Assembly: GCA_947570615.1 (NCBI GenBank)
Contig: CANOVJ010000047.1
Coordinates: forward strand, 1-34,008
Reading direction: 5' to 3'
Source: an uncultured Lachnospiraceae bacterium
GTDB lineage: Bacteria > Bacillota > Clostridia > Lachnospirales > Lachnospiraceae
DNA length: 34,008 nt
In this document: one piece after another, positions 1 to 7,999 of the stretch
Numbering within the stretch: the stretch's first letter is position 1
Layout: each line of letters starts with the position of its first letter
Made by a program: the position numbers and the translations under genes
The notes under the pieces: generated by a model
What the model saw: only the letters and a program-made list of their open reading frames with translations
What the model was told of the DNA's origin: nothing
Database searches by the model: none

Positions 1-139
1 TACGACAAAATTCGAACATCCCACAGAAGTTCCGACATTTGAAGGACAGCGGAGGGCAAATGAATGATCTCCTTCACGGGATGACGGGATATCCGGTCGC
101 TTTTCCCGATATTTCTGTGCAGGTTACGCATAATAAGAG

Positions 140-145
140 TATAAT
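140..145 (+). promoter_or_regulatory. possible -10 element of the AIM24-family gene
   Basis: A perfect TATAAT hexamer lies about 35 bases before the chosen start codon. The bases where a -35 element should be are a poor match, so this is a weak promoter call. Nothing else is recognisable in bases 1-139; a reading frame that runs off the left edge and stops near base 67 is too short to identify. Confidence 0.3.
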
Positions 146-179
146 AGAAATGAAAATAAAAGAACAGGAGAGTAAATCT

Positions 180-857
180 ATGCATTACAAAATAGCGGGA
201 ACCCCCATGCCGGCGCTCACCATCACGATGGATCAGGGAGAGAGTATTTATACCCAGTCAGGAGGTATGACCTGGATGTCGGAAGGGATTTCCATGGAGA
301 CCAACATGAAGGGAGGGCTGATGAAGGGGATCGGCAGGATGTTTTCGGGGGAGAGTCTTTTCATGGCCACCTATACCGCCCGGAGACCGGGGGCGGAGAT
401 TACTCTGGCCTCCGGCTTTCCGGGGGAGATCAGAGTGCTGGAGCCAGGACCTGGCAGAGAATACATAGCCCAGAAGAACGCTTTTCTGTGCGCTACCCCC
501 GGCGTGACCTTAAGCGCCCATGTGACGGGGGTGAAATCCGGCCTGTTCGGCGGGGAGGGCTTTGTGCTTCAGAGATATTCGGGGCAGGGGCTGGCCTTTC
601 TGGAGCTGGACGGAACCATCGTGGAGAAGGAGCTTGCCGCCGGGGAAAAGATAAAGGTGGATACGGGAAACATCGCCTTTTTTGAGGCCAGCGTGGGGTA
701 CTCCTCGGAGATGGTGAAGGGCTTTGCCAATATCCTCTTCGGAGGGGAGGGACTTTTCCTCTCCACTCTCACCGGGCCGGGAAAGGTGTGGATCCAGACC
801 ATGAGCGTATCGGAGCTTGCCAGGAGGATCATTCCTTTTATTCCCTCCGGGAAGTAA
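180..857 (+). CDS. AIM24 / TIGR00266 family protein
   Basis: This 225-residue protein belongs to the AIM24 family (TIGR00266), a beta-rich fold found in many bacteria and in yeast mitochondria whose biochemical role is not established. The sequence shows the family's typical start (MHYKIAGTPMPALTITMDQGE), the segment SGGMTWMSEGISMETNMKGG, and several Gly-rich turns such as SGLFGGEGFVLQRYSGQG. No signal peptide or membrane segment is visible, so it is probably cytoplasmic. The frame is open from base 39, but the start at 180 fits the family length and has AGGAG at 166-170, nine bases upstream. An in-frame ATG at 150 is a less likely alternative. It appears to be a single-gene unit, with a 274-base gap before rarA. 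A GC-rich inverted repeat just after the stop (about 862-885) could be a weak terminator but lacks a T tract. Confidence 0.85.
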   Translation: MHYKIAGTPMPALTITMDQGESIYTQSGGMTWMSEGISMETNMKGGLMKGIGRMFSGESLFMATYTARRPGAEITLASGFPGEIRVLEPGPGREYIAQKNAFLCATPGVTLSAHVTGVKSGLFGGEGFVLQRYSGQGLAFLELDGTIVEKELAAGEKIKVDTGNIAFFEASVGYSSEMVKGFANILFGGEGLFLSTLTGPGKVWIQTMSVSELARRIIPFIPSGK

Positions 858-1020
858 GCGAGGGCGGCGCGGGGCGCCGTCCCGACAGGATAAAAACGAT
901 GTAATCGGCGATTTTTTCCAGATCGCCGGTGATGGGGGAGGACGACTGGTCTTACTGCTCACAATGATCTCCATAAGTCATGGCAATACGGATGTCAGGA
1001 CAGATTCAGAAAAAGATAAT

Positions 1021-1089
1021 CAAACAAATGTTCACAAAACAGTTGCCATTTCCCGGGAAATGTGGTATCCTGGAACAAACATATGTTCA
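1021..1089 (+). promoter_or_regulatory. rarA promoter flanked by two SOS-box-like sites
   Basis: A promoter-like pair TTGCCA (1043-1048) and TATCCT (1066-1071) is separated by 17 bases. Just upstream is CAAACAAATGTTCA (1021-1034), and at the expected transcription start is CAAACATATGTTCA (1076-1089). Both match 12 of 14 positions of the Bacillus LexA/DinR consensus CGAACRNRYGTTYC, with the same two deviations. The spacer contains a perfect 14-base palindrome, ATTTCCCGGGAAAT (1048-1061). LexA control of the rarA operon is inferred. The rest of 858-1020 holds nothing recognisable. Confidence 0.55.
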
Positions 1090-1131
1090 TAAGCATGAGT
1101 TCCCAAAATGCGGATTGACAAGAGGTATGGG

Positions 1132-2517
1132 ATGGAACAGTTGTCTCTTTTTTCGGAGGAAGTAAACATGAGCGCGCCCCTGGCAAGCAGGCTGCGCCCC
1201 CGGACGCTGGATGACTACATTGGTCAGGAGCATCTGGTAGGTCAGGGCAGAGTGCTGCGGCAGATCCTGGAGAGGGATATGATCAGCTCCATGATCTTCT
1301 GGGGGCCTCCCGGCGTGGGAAAAACCACGCTGGCACGTATCATTGCGCATATGACACGGGCGTCATTTATCGATTTCAGCGCTGTCACCAGCGGGATTAA
1401 GGAAATTAAGGATGTGATGAAACAGGCGGAGAGCATGAGGATGATGGGACAGAAGACCATCGTCTTTGTGGATGAAATCCACCGCTTTAATAAGGCCCAG
1501 CAGGACGCGTTCCTTCCATGGGTTGAGAAGGGGAGTATTATCCTGATCGGAGCCACCACGGAGAATCCTTCCTTTGAGATCAATTCCGCCCTTCTCTCGA
1601 GGTGTAAGGTGTTTGTGCTCAGGGCCCTGACCAGGCAGGATCTGCACAGGCTCCTCAAACATGCGCTTGCGGACAGCAGAGGGCTGGGGAACCAGGTGAT
1701 TCATATAGAAGAACGCCTCCTGGGGGCGATCGCCGTGTTTGCGGACGGGGACGCCAGGACGGCGCTGAACACCCTGGATATGGCGGTGCTCAACGGCCGG
1801 ATCGAGGCGGACGGCTCCATAACGGTGGGGGAGGAGATCCTGGAGCAGTGTACCGGGAAGAAGATGCTTCTCTATGACAGGGACGGGGAGGAGCATTACA
1901 ACCTCATATCCGCCCTCCACAAGTCCATGCGCAACAGCGATCCGGACGCCGCCATCTACTGGCTGGCCCGGATGCTGGAGGCGGGGGAGGATCCCCTTTA
2001 TATTGCCAGGCGTCTGATACGTTTCGCCAGCGAGGATGTGGGGATCGCCGATCCCGGGGCGCTTTCTCTGGCTGTGGCGGCTTATCAGGCCTGCCATTTT
2101 AACGGGATGCCGGAGTGCGATGTGAATCTGGCCCAGGCGGTGGTCTACCTCTCCATGGCGCCCAAATCCAACGCGCTGTATGTAGGGTATGGCCAGGCCA
2201 GGCAGGACGCCTCCAGGATGATGAACGAGCCGGTCCCTCTTCAGATCAGGAACGGCGTCACCGGCCTGATGAGGGAGCTCCATTACGGGGAGGGGTATCA
2301 GTACGCTCACGACAGGCAGGAGAAGCTGACGGAGATGGAATGCCTGCCGGACTCCCTGAAAGGAAGGGAATATTACATCCCCACCGCCCAGGGGGCGGAG
2401 GCGCAGGTGGGAGAGAAGCTGAAACAGGTGAAGGCCTTTAAGAAGGCTCTCCGGGAAGGAAAGGCGGATACGGACAGACCTCCGGAGAGTCTGACTTCGG
2501 AAGCGCCGGAGGGATAA
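1132..2517 (+). CDS. rarA: replication-associated recombination protein A (AAA+ ATPase RarA/MgsA)
   Basis: RarA is the bacterial relative of yeast Mgs1 and human WRNIP1. It is a AAA+ ATPase that acts at stalled or damaged replication forks. The 461-residue protein has Walker A GPPGVGKTT (residues 58-66), Walker B VFVDEIH (111-117), sensor-1 GATTENPSF (140-148) and an arginine-finger region SALLSRCK (152-159). The C-terminal helical tetramerisation domain follows, with the family segment SMAPKSNALYVGY. The start at 1132 has AGAGG at 1121-1125; an in-frame ATG at 1108 has no good ribosome site. With the 1132 start the protein begins MEQLSLF, placing a perfect QLSLF beta-clamp-binding-type motif at residues 3-7. 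The next gene begins four bases after the stop, so the two are almost certainly co-transcribed. Two SOS-box-like sites precede it. Confidence 0.93.
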   Translation: MEQLSLFSEEVNMSAPLASRLRPRTLDDYIGQEHLVGQGRVLRQILERDMISSMIFWGPPGVGKTTLARIIAHMTRASFIDFSAVTSGIKEIKDVMKQAESMRMMGQKTIVFVDEIHRFNKAQQDAFLPWVEKGSIILIGATTENPSFEINSALLSRCKVFVLRALTRQDLHRLLKHALADSRGLGNQVIHIEERLLGAIAVFADGDARTALNTLDMAVLNGRIEADGSITVGEEILEQCTGKKMLLYDRDGEEHYNLISALHKSMRNSDPDAAIYWLARMLEAGEDPLYIARRLIRFASEDVGIADPGALSLAVAAYQACHFNGMPECDVNLAQAVVYLSMAPKSNALYVGYGQARQDASRMMNEPVPLQIRNGVTGLMRELHYGEGYQYAHDRQEKLTEMECLPDSLKGREYYIPTAQGAEAQVGEKLKQVKAFKKALREGKADTDRPPESLTSEAPEG

Positions 2518-2521
2518 GTCT

Positions 2522-3895
2522 ATGGAAAGAACAGATTTGATTCCGGGCGACGCACGGAAGGCGGGGCCTGCGGCAGTCATGCAGGCGGAGGGCATGTCTT
2601 TGATGGAGAAGCTGGGAATCCTCTCGGACGCCGCCAAATATGACGTGTCCTGCTCCTCCAGCGGAGTGGAGAGAAGAGGAGACGGAACCGGCATCGGGAA
2701 TACCTCCAGGGCCGGGATCTGCCACAGCTTCGGGGCGGACGGCAGATGTATCTCCCTTCTCAAGATCCTTTTTACCAACGAATGTATTTACGACTGCAAA
2801 TACTGTATCAACCGCAGATCCAACGATGTCCCCCGGGCCAGCTTTACGCCGGATGAGATCTGTGAGCTGACCATCCAGTTTTACCGGCGCAATTATATAG
2901 AAGGGCTTTTTCTGAGCTCAGGCATTCTCGGCAGTCCGGACTATACCATGGAGCTGATCTGTGAGGCGGTGTATAAGCTGCGCACTCTCCACCGTTTTCA
3001 GGGGTATATCCACGTGAAGGCCATCCCGGGGGCCTCCCCCGAGCTGGTGCGGCGGCTGGGGCTTTTAGCCGACCGGATGAGCGTCAATTTAGAGCTCCCC
3101 ACGGCGGCCGGGCTTAAAGCGCTTGCTCCCAACAAGCACCGGAAGAATATCCTCACTCCCATGCGCCAGATTCAGCAGGGAATTACGCAGAATAAGGAGG
3201 AGCTGACCCTTTATCGCCATGCGCCCTCCTTTGTCCCGGCGGGCCAGTCCACTCAGATGATTATAGGGGCCACGCCGGAGAGCGATTACCAGATCATGAC
3301 GGTGGCGGAGAATCTTTATCAGAAGTTTGCCTTAAAGAGGGTGTACTATTCCGCATTTGTCAGCGTCAATGAGGATAAGGATCTGCCGGCCCTTCCCGGA
3401 GGGCCGCCCCTTCTGCGGGAGCACAGGCTCTACCAGGCGGACTGGCTGCTGCGGTTTTACGGTTTTGAGGCGGGGGAGCTCTTAAGCGAGGACAGACCCA
3501 ACTTCAACGTGCTGCTGGATCCCAAGGCGGACTGGGCGCTGCGGCATCTGGATCAGTTTCCGGTGGAGATCAACCGGGCGGACTACCGCTCGATCCTGCG
3601 GGTGCCGGGGATCGGGGTTAAGAGCGCCCAGCGCATTGTAAGGGCAAGGCGCAGCGGGAATCTCACCTTTGACGACCTGAAAAAGATCGGCGTGACCTTA
3701 AAGCGGGCGCTGTATTTTATCACATGCAACGGAAGGATGATGTACCCCACGAAGCTGGAGGAGGACTATCTTGTCCGGAATCTGACAGGGGAGAAGGAAA
3801 GACTGCCCTTTGACAGGGACGGCATGACTTACCGGCAGCTTTCCCTCTTTGACGATCAGCAGGAGTTCGCTTTTCTGCAGGCGGCGGGAAGCTGA
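2522..3895 (+). CDS. putative DNA modification/repair radical SAM protein (TIGR03916 type)
   Basis: The 457-residue protein has the radical SAM cluster motif CxxxCxxC at Cys88, Cys92 and Cys95 (CIYDCKYC), in a context typical of TIGR03916, a family named for its linkage to uracil-DNA-glycosylase-like proteins. A helix-hairpin-helix segment near residues 347-376 (core VPGIGVKSAQRIV) predicts non-specific DNA binding. The last 19 residues contain QLSLF (439-443), a beta-clamp-binding-type motif also seen at the start of RarA. The substrate is unknown; modification or repair of a DNA base is an inference from family naming and the HhH domain. It starts four bases after rarA with GGAGG in the end of that gene, and is followed 62 bases later by the DUF4130 gene that usually accompanies it. 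Other cysteines (Cys44, Cys68, Cys76) precede the main motif and could be structural or bind metal. Confidence 0.88.
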   Translation: MERTDLIPGDARKAGPAAVMQAEGMSLMEKLGILSDAAKYDVSCSSSGVERRGDGTGIGNTSRAGICHSFGADGRCISLLKILFTNECIYDCKYCINRRSNDVPRASFTPDEICELTIQFYRRNYIEGLFLSSGILGSPDYTMELICEAVYKLRTLHRFQGYIHVKAIPGASPELVRRLGLLADRMSVNLELPTAAGLKALAPNKHRKNILTPMRQIQQGITQNKEELTLYRHAPSFVPAGQSTQMIIGATPESDYQIMTVAENLYQKFALKRVYYSAFVSVNEDKDLPALPGGPPLLREHRLYQADWLLRFYGFEAGELLSEDRPNFNVLLDPKADWALRHLDQFPVEINRADYRSILRVPGIGVKSAQRIVRARRSGNLTFDDLKKIGVTLKRALYFITCNGRMMYPTKLEEDYLVRNLTGEKERLPFDRDGMTYRQLSLFDDQQEFAFLQAAGS

Positions 3896-3957
3896 GAGCC
3901 CGGCGGGGGCGGCAGAGTCTGTCCGACGCCTGAGACGGGAGGATATTCGGGATAGCG

Positions 3958-4812
3958 ATGGAAGAATATTATCTGATCTGTGAAGACTCCCTGGAGGGGG
4001 TTTTCACGGGGATTTATGACGCATATTTAAAGAAAAAGCCCCACGGGCAGGTACATCTGTGCGTAGGGCAGGAGGATAATTACCGTCTCTTTGCCGTGTA
4101 CGAGGAGTGCAGGCCGGACGAGGGGAAGGCGGTGAAGGTCGCCAGAACCATCGGCAGGGAGCTCGGGCATGAGGCTTACATGTCCATCTGCCGGGCGCTG
4201 GCCTCCCCGCAGCCGGATAAGGGGGAGGCGGTGTACAAAACCGTGGTGGCCGGGCTGTCCATGAAAAACAGAAAGCGGGTCATGGGAAATCTGAAAAACC
4301 CCTATATCCACAGGGTATTCGAGCTGGCCAGGTTCACCGCCAACGAGGCCCACTACCATGTGGAGTTTTTGCGGTTCCGGGAGCTGGAGAACGGGATCCT
4401 CTACGCTCCCATGGGGCCGAAGAACAATGTGATCACCTTTGTGGTTCCCCACTTTGCGGACAGGCTTCCCCTGGAAAATTTTGTAATCCACGACACCCTG
4501 CGGGGGATCTATGCCCTTCACCCGGCCGGGAAGGACTGGTATCTGGTATCCGGCGCGCAGGGAGAGCCCGGAGGAAGAGACGGCCTGGAAAATCACGACA
4601 GCCTGCCCGGCGCGATATCCGGAAAGGATCATCGGGAGCCAGTCCCGGGCGCGCCGCCCATGCCCTTTTCGGAGGGGGAAGAAAAATACAGCGAACTGTT
4701 TACGCACTTTTTTCATACCATAGCTGTAAAGGAGCGAGGGAATTACGGCCTGCAGAGGAATATGCTTCCCTTAAGATATCGTAAGTACATGACGGAGTTT
4801 CAGGAAAAGTGA
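3958..4812 (+). CDS. DUF4130 / TIGR03915 family DNA metabolism protein
   Basis: This 284-residue protein resembles TIGR03915 (DUF4130), the constant partner of TIGR03916 radical SAM proteins. In many bacteria this domain is fused to a uracil-DNA-glycosylase-like domain, but here the length fits DUF4130 alone. Visible family features are an N-terminal segment LEGVFTGIYDAY, a central RVFELARFTANEAHYHVEFLRF segment and the C-terminal NYGLQRNMLPLRYRKYMTEF. Residues about 195-225 (GAQGEPGGRDGLENHDSLPG onward) look like a species-specific, low-complexity insertion within the core. The start follows GGGAGGA at 3936-3942. Its function is unknown, and a role together with the upstream radical SAM enzyme is inferred from conserved linkage. 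It is the last gene of the rarA operon; 268 non-coding bases follow. Confidence 0.82.
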   Translation: MEEYYLICEDSLEGVFTGIYDAYLKKKPHGQVHLCVGQEDNYRLFAVYEECRPDEGKAVKVARTIGRELGHEAYMSICRALASPQPDKGEAVYKTVVAGLSMKNRKRVMGNLKNPYIHRVFELARFTANEAHYHVEFLRFRELENGILYAPMGPKNNVITFVVPHFADRLPLENFVIHDTLRGIYALHPAGKDWYLVSGAQGEPGGRDGLENHDSLPGAISGKDHREPVPGAPPMPFSEGEEKYSELFTHFFHTIAVKERGNYGLQRNMLPLRYRKYMTEFQEK

Positions 4813-4926
4813 CGAAAATTCAGAGGAAACAGAGGTATATTGTTCCTGCAAATGGGCAATAATGGATATTGTAAGAAAAAGGTTACTGCCCATGGCTGTG
4901 GATTCGCAGAATTATAGTGCATAACG

Positions 4927-4942
4927 CTGAAAACGATTTCCA
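4927..4942 (+). promoter_or_regulatory. cre-like catabolite operator (distal)
   Basis: CTGAAAACGATTTCCA matches 12 of the 14 informative positions of the CcpA cre consensus WTGNNARCGNWWWCAW. It lies 106 bases, centre to centre, from a second cre-like site before the HPr-like gene. Binding by CcpA is inferred. Confidence 0.45.
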
Positions 4943-4991
4943 AAGCTGCTTTCAGGGGCGGTTACCCGGCTCTTTGTATCAGAAAAAAGAC

Positions 4992-5020
4992 TTTACAGGG
5001 CGGAAAGCAGGTGGTACTCT
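4992..5020 (+). promoter_or_regulatory. possible promoter of the HPr-like gene
   Basis: TTTACA (4992-4997) and TACTCT (5015-5020) are separated by exactly 17 bases. This would place the transcription start near 5027, just before the proximal cre-like palindrome. Both hexamers deviate from consensus. Confidence 0.4.
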
Positions 5021-5032
5021 TTTTACAGACAC

Positions 5033-5048
5033 TAGAAAACGTTTTCTA
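5033..5048 (+). promoter_or_regulatory. cre-like perfect 16-base palindrome (proximal)
   Basis: TAGAAAACGTTTTCTA is a perfect palindrome and matches 12 of 14 informative positions of the cre consensus. Clostridial CcpA sites are often this symmetrical around AAACGTTT. Its place just after the predicted transcription start suits repression. LacI-family regulators other than CcpA could also use it. Confidence 0.55.
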
Positions 5049-5080
5049 CCCCGTTTTATGGAAAAGGAATGGTGATAATT

Positions 5081-5308
5081 ATGGAGCAGCGGCAGATTAA
5101 GCTGAAGTTGGAGGAAGTAAAGGATTTCGTGACGGCAGCGTCGAGATGTGATTTTGATGTGGATGTATTCTATAACAGATTCACTGTGGACGCCAAGTCG
5201 ATTGTCGGAGTGCTCGGTCTTGACCTGAACCGGATCCTCACGGTGTCTTACAATGGATATAATCCGGAATTCGAAAAAATGATGGACCGGCTTGCGATGG
5301 CAGGTTAA
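5081..5308 (+). CDS. HPr-like (Crh-like) protein lacking the His15 segment
   Basis: The 75-residue protein aligns by eye with HPr/Crh from helix 1 onward. FVTAASRCDFDVDVFYNRFTVDAKSIVGVLGLDL matches the Crh pattern FVQEANRF..DVFLEKDGKKVNAKSIMGLMSL. The Ser46-type regulatory serine sits in KSIVG. The GxHARPA loop with the phosphorylated His15 is absent, replaced by a short EEVKD. It therefore cannot carry phosphate as a PTS carrier in the usual way, but could act in regulation as Crh does. The start at 5081 has a partial GGTGA ribosome site; an in-frame ATG at 5069 overlaps its own AAGGA and is less likely. It is a single gene with cre-like operators upstream and a strong terminator downstream. 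No HPr kinase or CcpA gene is in the window, so the role is inferred. Confidence 0.75.
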   Translation: MEQRQIKLKLEEVKDFVTAASRCDFDVDVFYNRFTVDAKSIVGVLGLDLNRILTVSYNGYNPEFEKMMDRLAMAG

Positions 5309-5358
5309 AACCAACAGATATAGCGGTTGTGGAATCCGATTCCGCGAAATGATTGACT

Positions 5359-5399
5359 CCCTGTAAAGGATAGCGTACTATCTTTACAGGGATTTTTTT
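5359..5399 (+). terminator. rho-independent terminator after the HPr-like gene
   Basis: CCCTGTAAAG(G)ATAG pairs with CTATCTTTACAGGG across a four-base loop, with one bulged G, and is followed by a run of seven T. It ends the HPr-like unit before the helicase gene. Confidence 0.9.
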
Positions 5400-5448
5400 A
5401 ACATGGGGACAGTTCGCGGAGCGTGTTGTCCGCTGTTACAGGAAAACG

Positions 5449-7941
5449 GTGCGTGAGATGGAGATACGGATATCGGTCAGGAAGCTGGTGGAATTTATCC
5501 AGCGATCCGGAAACATAGATAACAGAAGATTTGCGTTCAGCGAGACCTCCATGCAGGAGGGCGGGAGGATCCACCGGATGATCCAGCGCAGGATGGGGCC
5601 GGATTACCGGGCGGAGGTGGCGCTGAAATACTTATATCATACGCCGGACTATGATATCTGCATCGAGGGAAGGGCGGACGGGATTTTTACCATTCGGGAG
5701 AAGTCCGCCGGGGAGCTGCCGCAGGTGGTGGACTGGTCCATGGTGGAAAAGCAGGATCAGCAGGCGGCGAGTGTCATAGACGAGATCAAGGGAACCTGGC
5801 GGGATGTGCGCAGGATGAGAGGGCCGGCGCCGGTGCATCTCTCCCAGGCTCAGTGCTACGCCTTTATCTATGGAAAGCAGAATGGTCTGACAGACATACA
5901 GGTGAGGCTCACCTACTGTAATATGGAGACGGAGGAGCTGCGGTATTTTCGTTTCGGGTATACCATGGAGGAGCTGGAGGAGTGGTTTGAAAATCTCATG
6001 GGGCAGTACCGGAAATGGGCGGATTTCCGGTTCCGATGGCAGAGGCTGCGCACAGAGTCCATCCGGGAGCTGGCGTTTCCCTTTTCCTACAGGGAGGGGC
6101 AGAAGGAGCTGGCGGCCTGTGTCTATCGGACGATTTATCACAGGAGAAAGCTGTTTCTGGAGGCCCCCACCGGTGTGGGAAAAACCATATCCACCCTCTT
6201 TCCCGCCCTCAAGGCCATGGGGGAGTCTCTGGCGGGGCGGATTTTTTATCTGACCGCCAGGACAATTACCCGTACCGTGGCTGAGAATACCCTTTCGCTG
6301 CTTCGGGAGAATGGGCTTAAGTGCAAGTCGGTTACGTTGACCGCCAGGGACAAAATATGCTTTATGCCGGAAACCGAGTGTAATCCGGATTATTGCCCCT
6401 ACGCCAAAGGGCATTTCGATCGGGTGAACGACGCCATGTATGAGCTGTTGACTCATGCGGACAATCTCGACAGGGAGGTGATCGAGGCCTGCGCCATGAC
6501 CCACCGGGTCTGTCCCTTTGAGTTCTGCCTGGATCTGAGCCTCTTTGCGGATGTGGTGATCGGGGATTACAATTATCTTTTCGATCCTCATGTGTACCTG
6601 AAGCGCTTCTTCTCGGAAAACGTGAAGGAGGATTATCTTTTTCTCATCGACGAGGCCCACAATCTGGTGGAGCGCGGCCGGGATATGTACAGCGCAATCC
6701 TTCGCAAGGAGGACTTCCAGGCCATGGGGAAGATGATGAAGGAGTACGACGGCGCGGTTTCGTATCAGCTGGAGCAGTGTAATAAGGCGCTTCTGGAGAT
6801 GAAACGGGAATGTGAGGACTATGTTTACCTGGACCGGGAGGAGGCGGAGCCCTTTGCCCGGCTTCTGATCGGGCTCTCCAGGGCCATCGACGATTACCTG
6901 GAGGATCACGAGGACAGCCCCGTGAAAAAGGAGCTTCTGGAGTTTTACTTTGCGGTCTCCCATTTCCAGATGATCTTTGATAAGCTGGACCGGGCTTATG
7001 TGATCTACAGTCAGCTTGAGGAGGACGGCGGCTTTTTTATTAAGCTGCTGTGCGTGGATCCCTCAAAAAATCTTCGGGAGTGCATGGAACGGGGGCGGAG
7101 CACGATCCTCTTTTCGGCCACCCTTCTTCCCATTCAGTATTACAGGAGGCTGCTTGGGGCCTCCCCCGGGGACTATGAGGTGTATGCCCGCTCGGTGTTC
7201 GATCCCCGCAGGCAGGGGCTGTTTATAGCGGATGATGTGACCAGCAGATACACAAGGCGCTCCCGCCAGGAATACGGGAACATTGCCGCCTATATCCACC
7301 GGGTGGTGAGCCGCAGGGAGGGAAACTATATGGTATTCTTTCCTTCCCACGCCTTTATGCAGGAGGTCTGCCGGGTCTATTCGGCCATGTACCCGGACGA
7401 GGCCCGGGAGGAGTATCTGTTTCAGGAGCAGTCCATGGACGAGGAGAGCAGGGAGGCGTTTCTGGCCCGGTTTGAGGAGAGGGGAGTCTGGCAGGAGTGG
7501 GACGCGGCGGGCAGCGGATCCGGGAGCACCGGCTCTCCGGATCAGACGCCGGAGAGGACCCTGCTTGGCTTCTGCGTGCTGGGAGGGATTTTCAGCGAGG
7601 GGATCGATCTGAAAAGAGACCGGCTTATCGGAGTGATTATAGTGGGGACGGGTATTCCCATGGTGTGTACCGAGCGGGAGATCCTGAAGGACTATTTCCA
7701 GGCCCAGGGGGACGACGGCTTTGATTTTGCCTACCGGTATCCGGGAATGAACAAGGTGCTCCAGGCGGCGGGGAGAGTCATAAGGACGGTGGAGGACGTG
7801 GGGATCGTGGTGCTTCTGGACGAGCGGTTCTTCACGGCCCCTTATCTGAGGCTGTTCCCAAGAGAGTGGGCAGATTATGAGAGAGTGTCCCTCTCCCGGA
7901 TCGAAAGGAGAGTGGAGCGGTTCTGGGATGAGTGGCTGTAG
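5449..7941 (+). CDS. XPD/DinG-like DNA helicase with N-terminal PD-(D/E)XK-like domain
   Basis: This 830-residue superfamily 2 helicase has Walker A APTGVGKT (about residues 239-246), the DEAH box (401-404) and C-terminal motifs including ILFSATLLP and AAGRVIRT. Between Walker A and DEAH are Cys304, Cys311, Cys316, Cys348, Cys355 and Cys360, enough to hold the 4Fe-4S cluster of XPD-type helicases. The first 200 residues resemble a RecB/Cas4-type PD-(D/E)XK nuclease: Asp77 in GRADGIF, Glu112-x-Lys114 in DEIKG, then SQAQCYAF. A DNA-repair or recombination role is likely. A Gly/Ser-rich stretch near residues 684-700 lies inside the second helicase domain. The GTG start at 5449 has AGGA five bases upstream; ATG 5458 would lose three residues. 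It follows a terminator and is probably transcribed alone. Confidence 0.88.
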   Translation: MREMEIRISVRKLVEFIQRSGNIDNRRFAFSETSMQEGGRIHRMIQRRMGPDYRAEVALKYLYHTPDYDICIEGRADGIFTIREKSAGELPQVVDWSMVEKQDQQAASVIDEIKGTWRDVRRMRGPAPVHLSQAQCYAFIYGKQNGLTDIQVRLTYCNMETEELRYFRFGYTMEELEEWFENLMGQYRKWADFRFRWQRLRTESIRELAFPFSYREGQKELAACVYRTIYHRRKLFLEAPTGVGKTISTLFPALKAMGESLAGRIFYLTARTITRTVAENTLSLLRENGLKCKSVTLTARDKICFMPETECNPDYCPYAKGHFDRVNDAMYELLTHADNLDREVIEACAMTHRVCPFEFCLDLSLFADVVIGDYNYLFDPHVYLKRFFSENVKEDYLFLIDEAHNLVERGRDMYSAILRKEDFQAMGKMMKEYDGAVSYQLEQCNKALLEMKRECEDYVYLDREEAEPFARLLIGLSRAIDDYLEDHEDSPVKKELLEFYFAVSHFQMIFDKLDRAYVIYSQLEEDGGFFIKLLCVDPSKNLRECMERGRSTILFSATLLPIQYYRRLLGASPGDYEVYARSVFDPRRQGLFIADDVTSRYTRRSRQEYGNIAAYIHRVVSRREGNYMVFFPSHAFMQEVCRVYSAMYPDEAREEYLFQEQSMDEESREAFLARFEERGVWQEWDAAGSGSGSTGSPDQTPERTLLGFCVLGGIFSEGIDLKRDRLIGVIIVGTGIPMVCTEREILKDYFQAQGDDGFDFAYRYPGMNKVLQAAGRVIRTVEDVGIVVLLDERFFTAPYLRLFPREWADYERVSLSRIERRVERFWDEWL

Positions 7942-7999
7942 AGAGGAGCATGGTTATAAAAATGAGGCGCGCCGGCCGCCGGCGTGGCAGAAGAAGGTA

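Noticed and set aside
1-67. 3' end of an upstream gene
   Set aside because: One frame is open for 21 codons, but the sequence is too short to support a gene.
1363-2778. Open 471-codon frame on the minus strand across rarA
   Set aside because: It lies antisense to a clear AAA+ gene, spans the rarA/radical SAM boundary and encodes low-quality Pro/His/Arg-rich sequence without motifs.
5632-6963. Open 443-codon frame on the minus strand across the helicase gene
   Set aside because: Antisense shadow of a gene with intact helicase motifs; the composition is typical of a GC-rich shadow frame.
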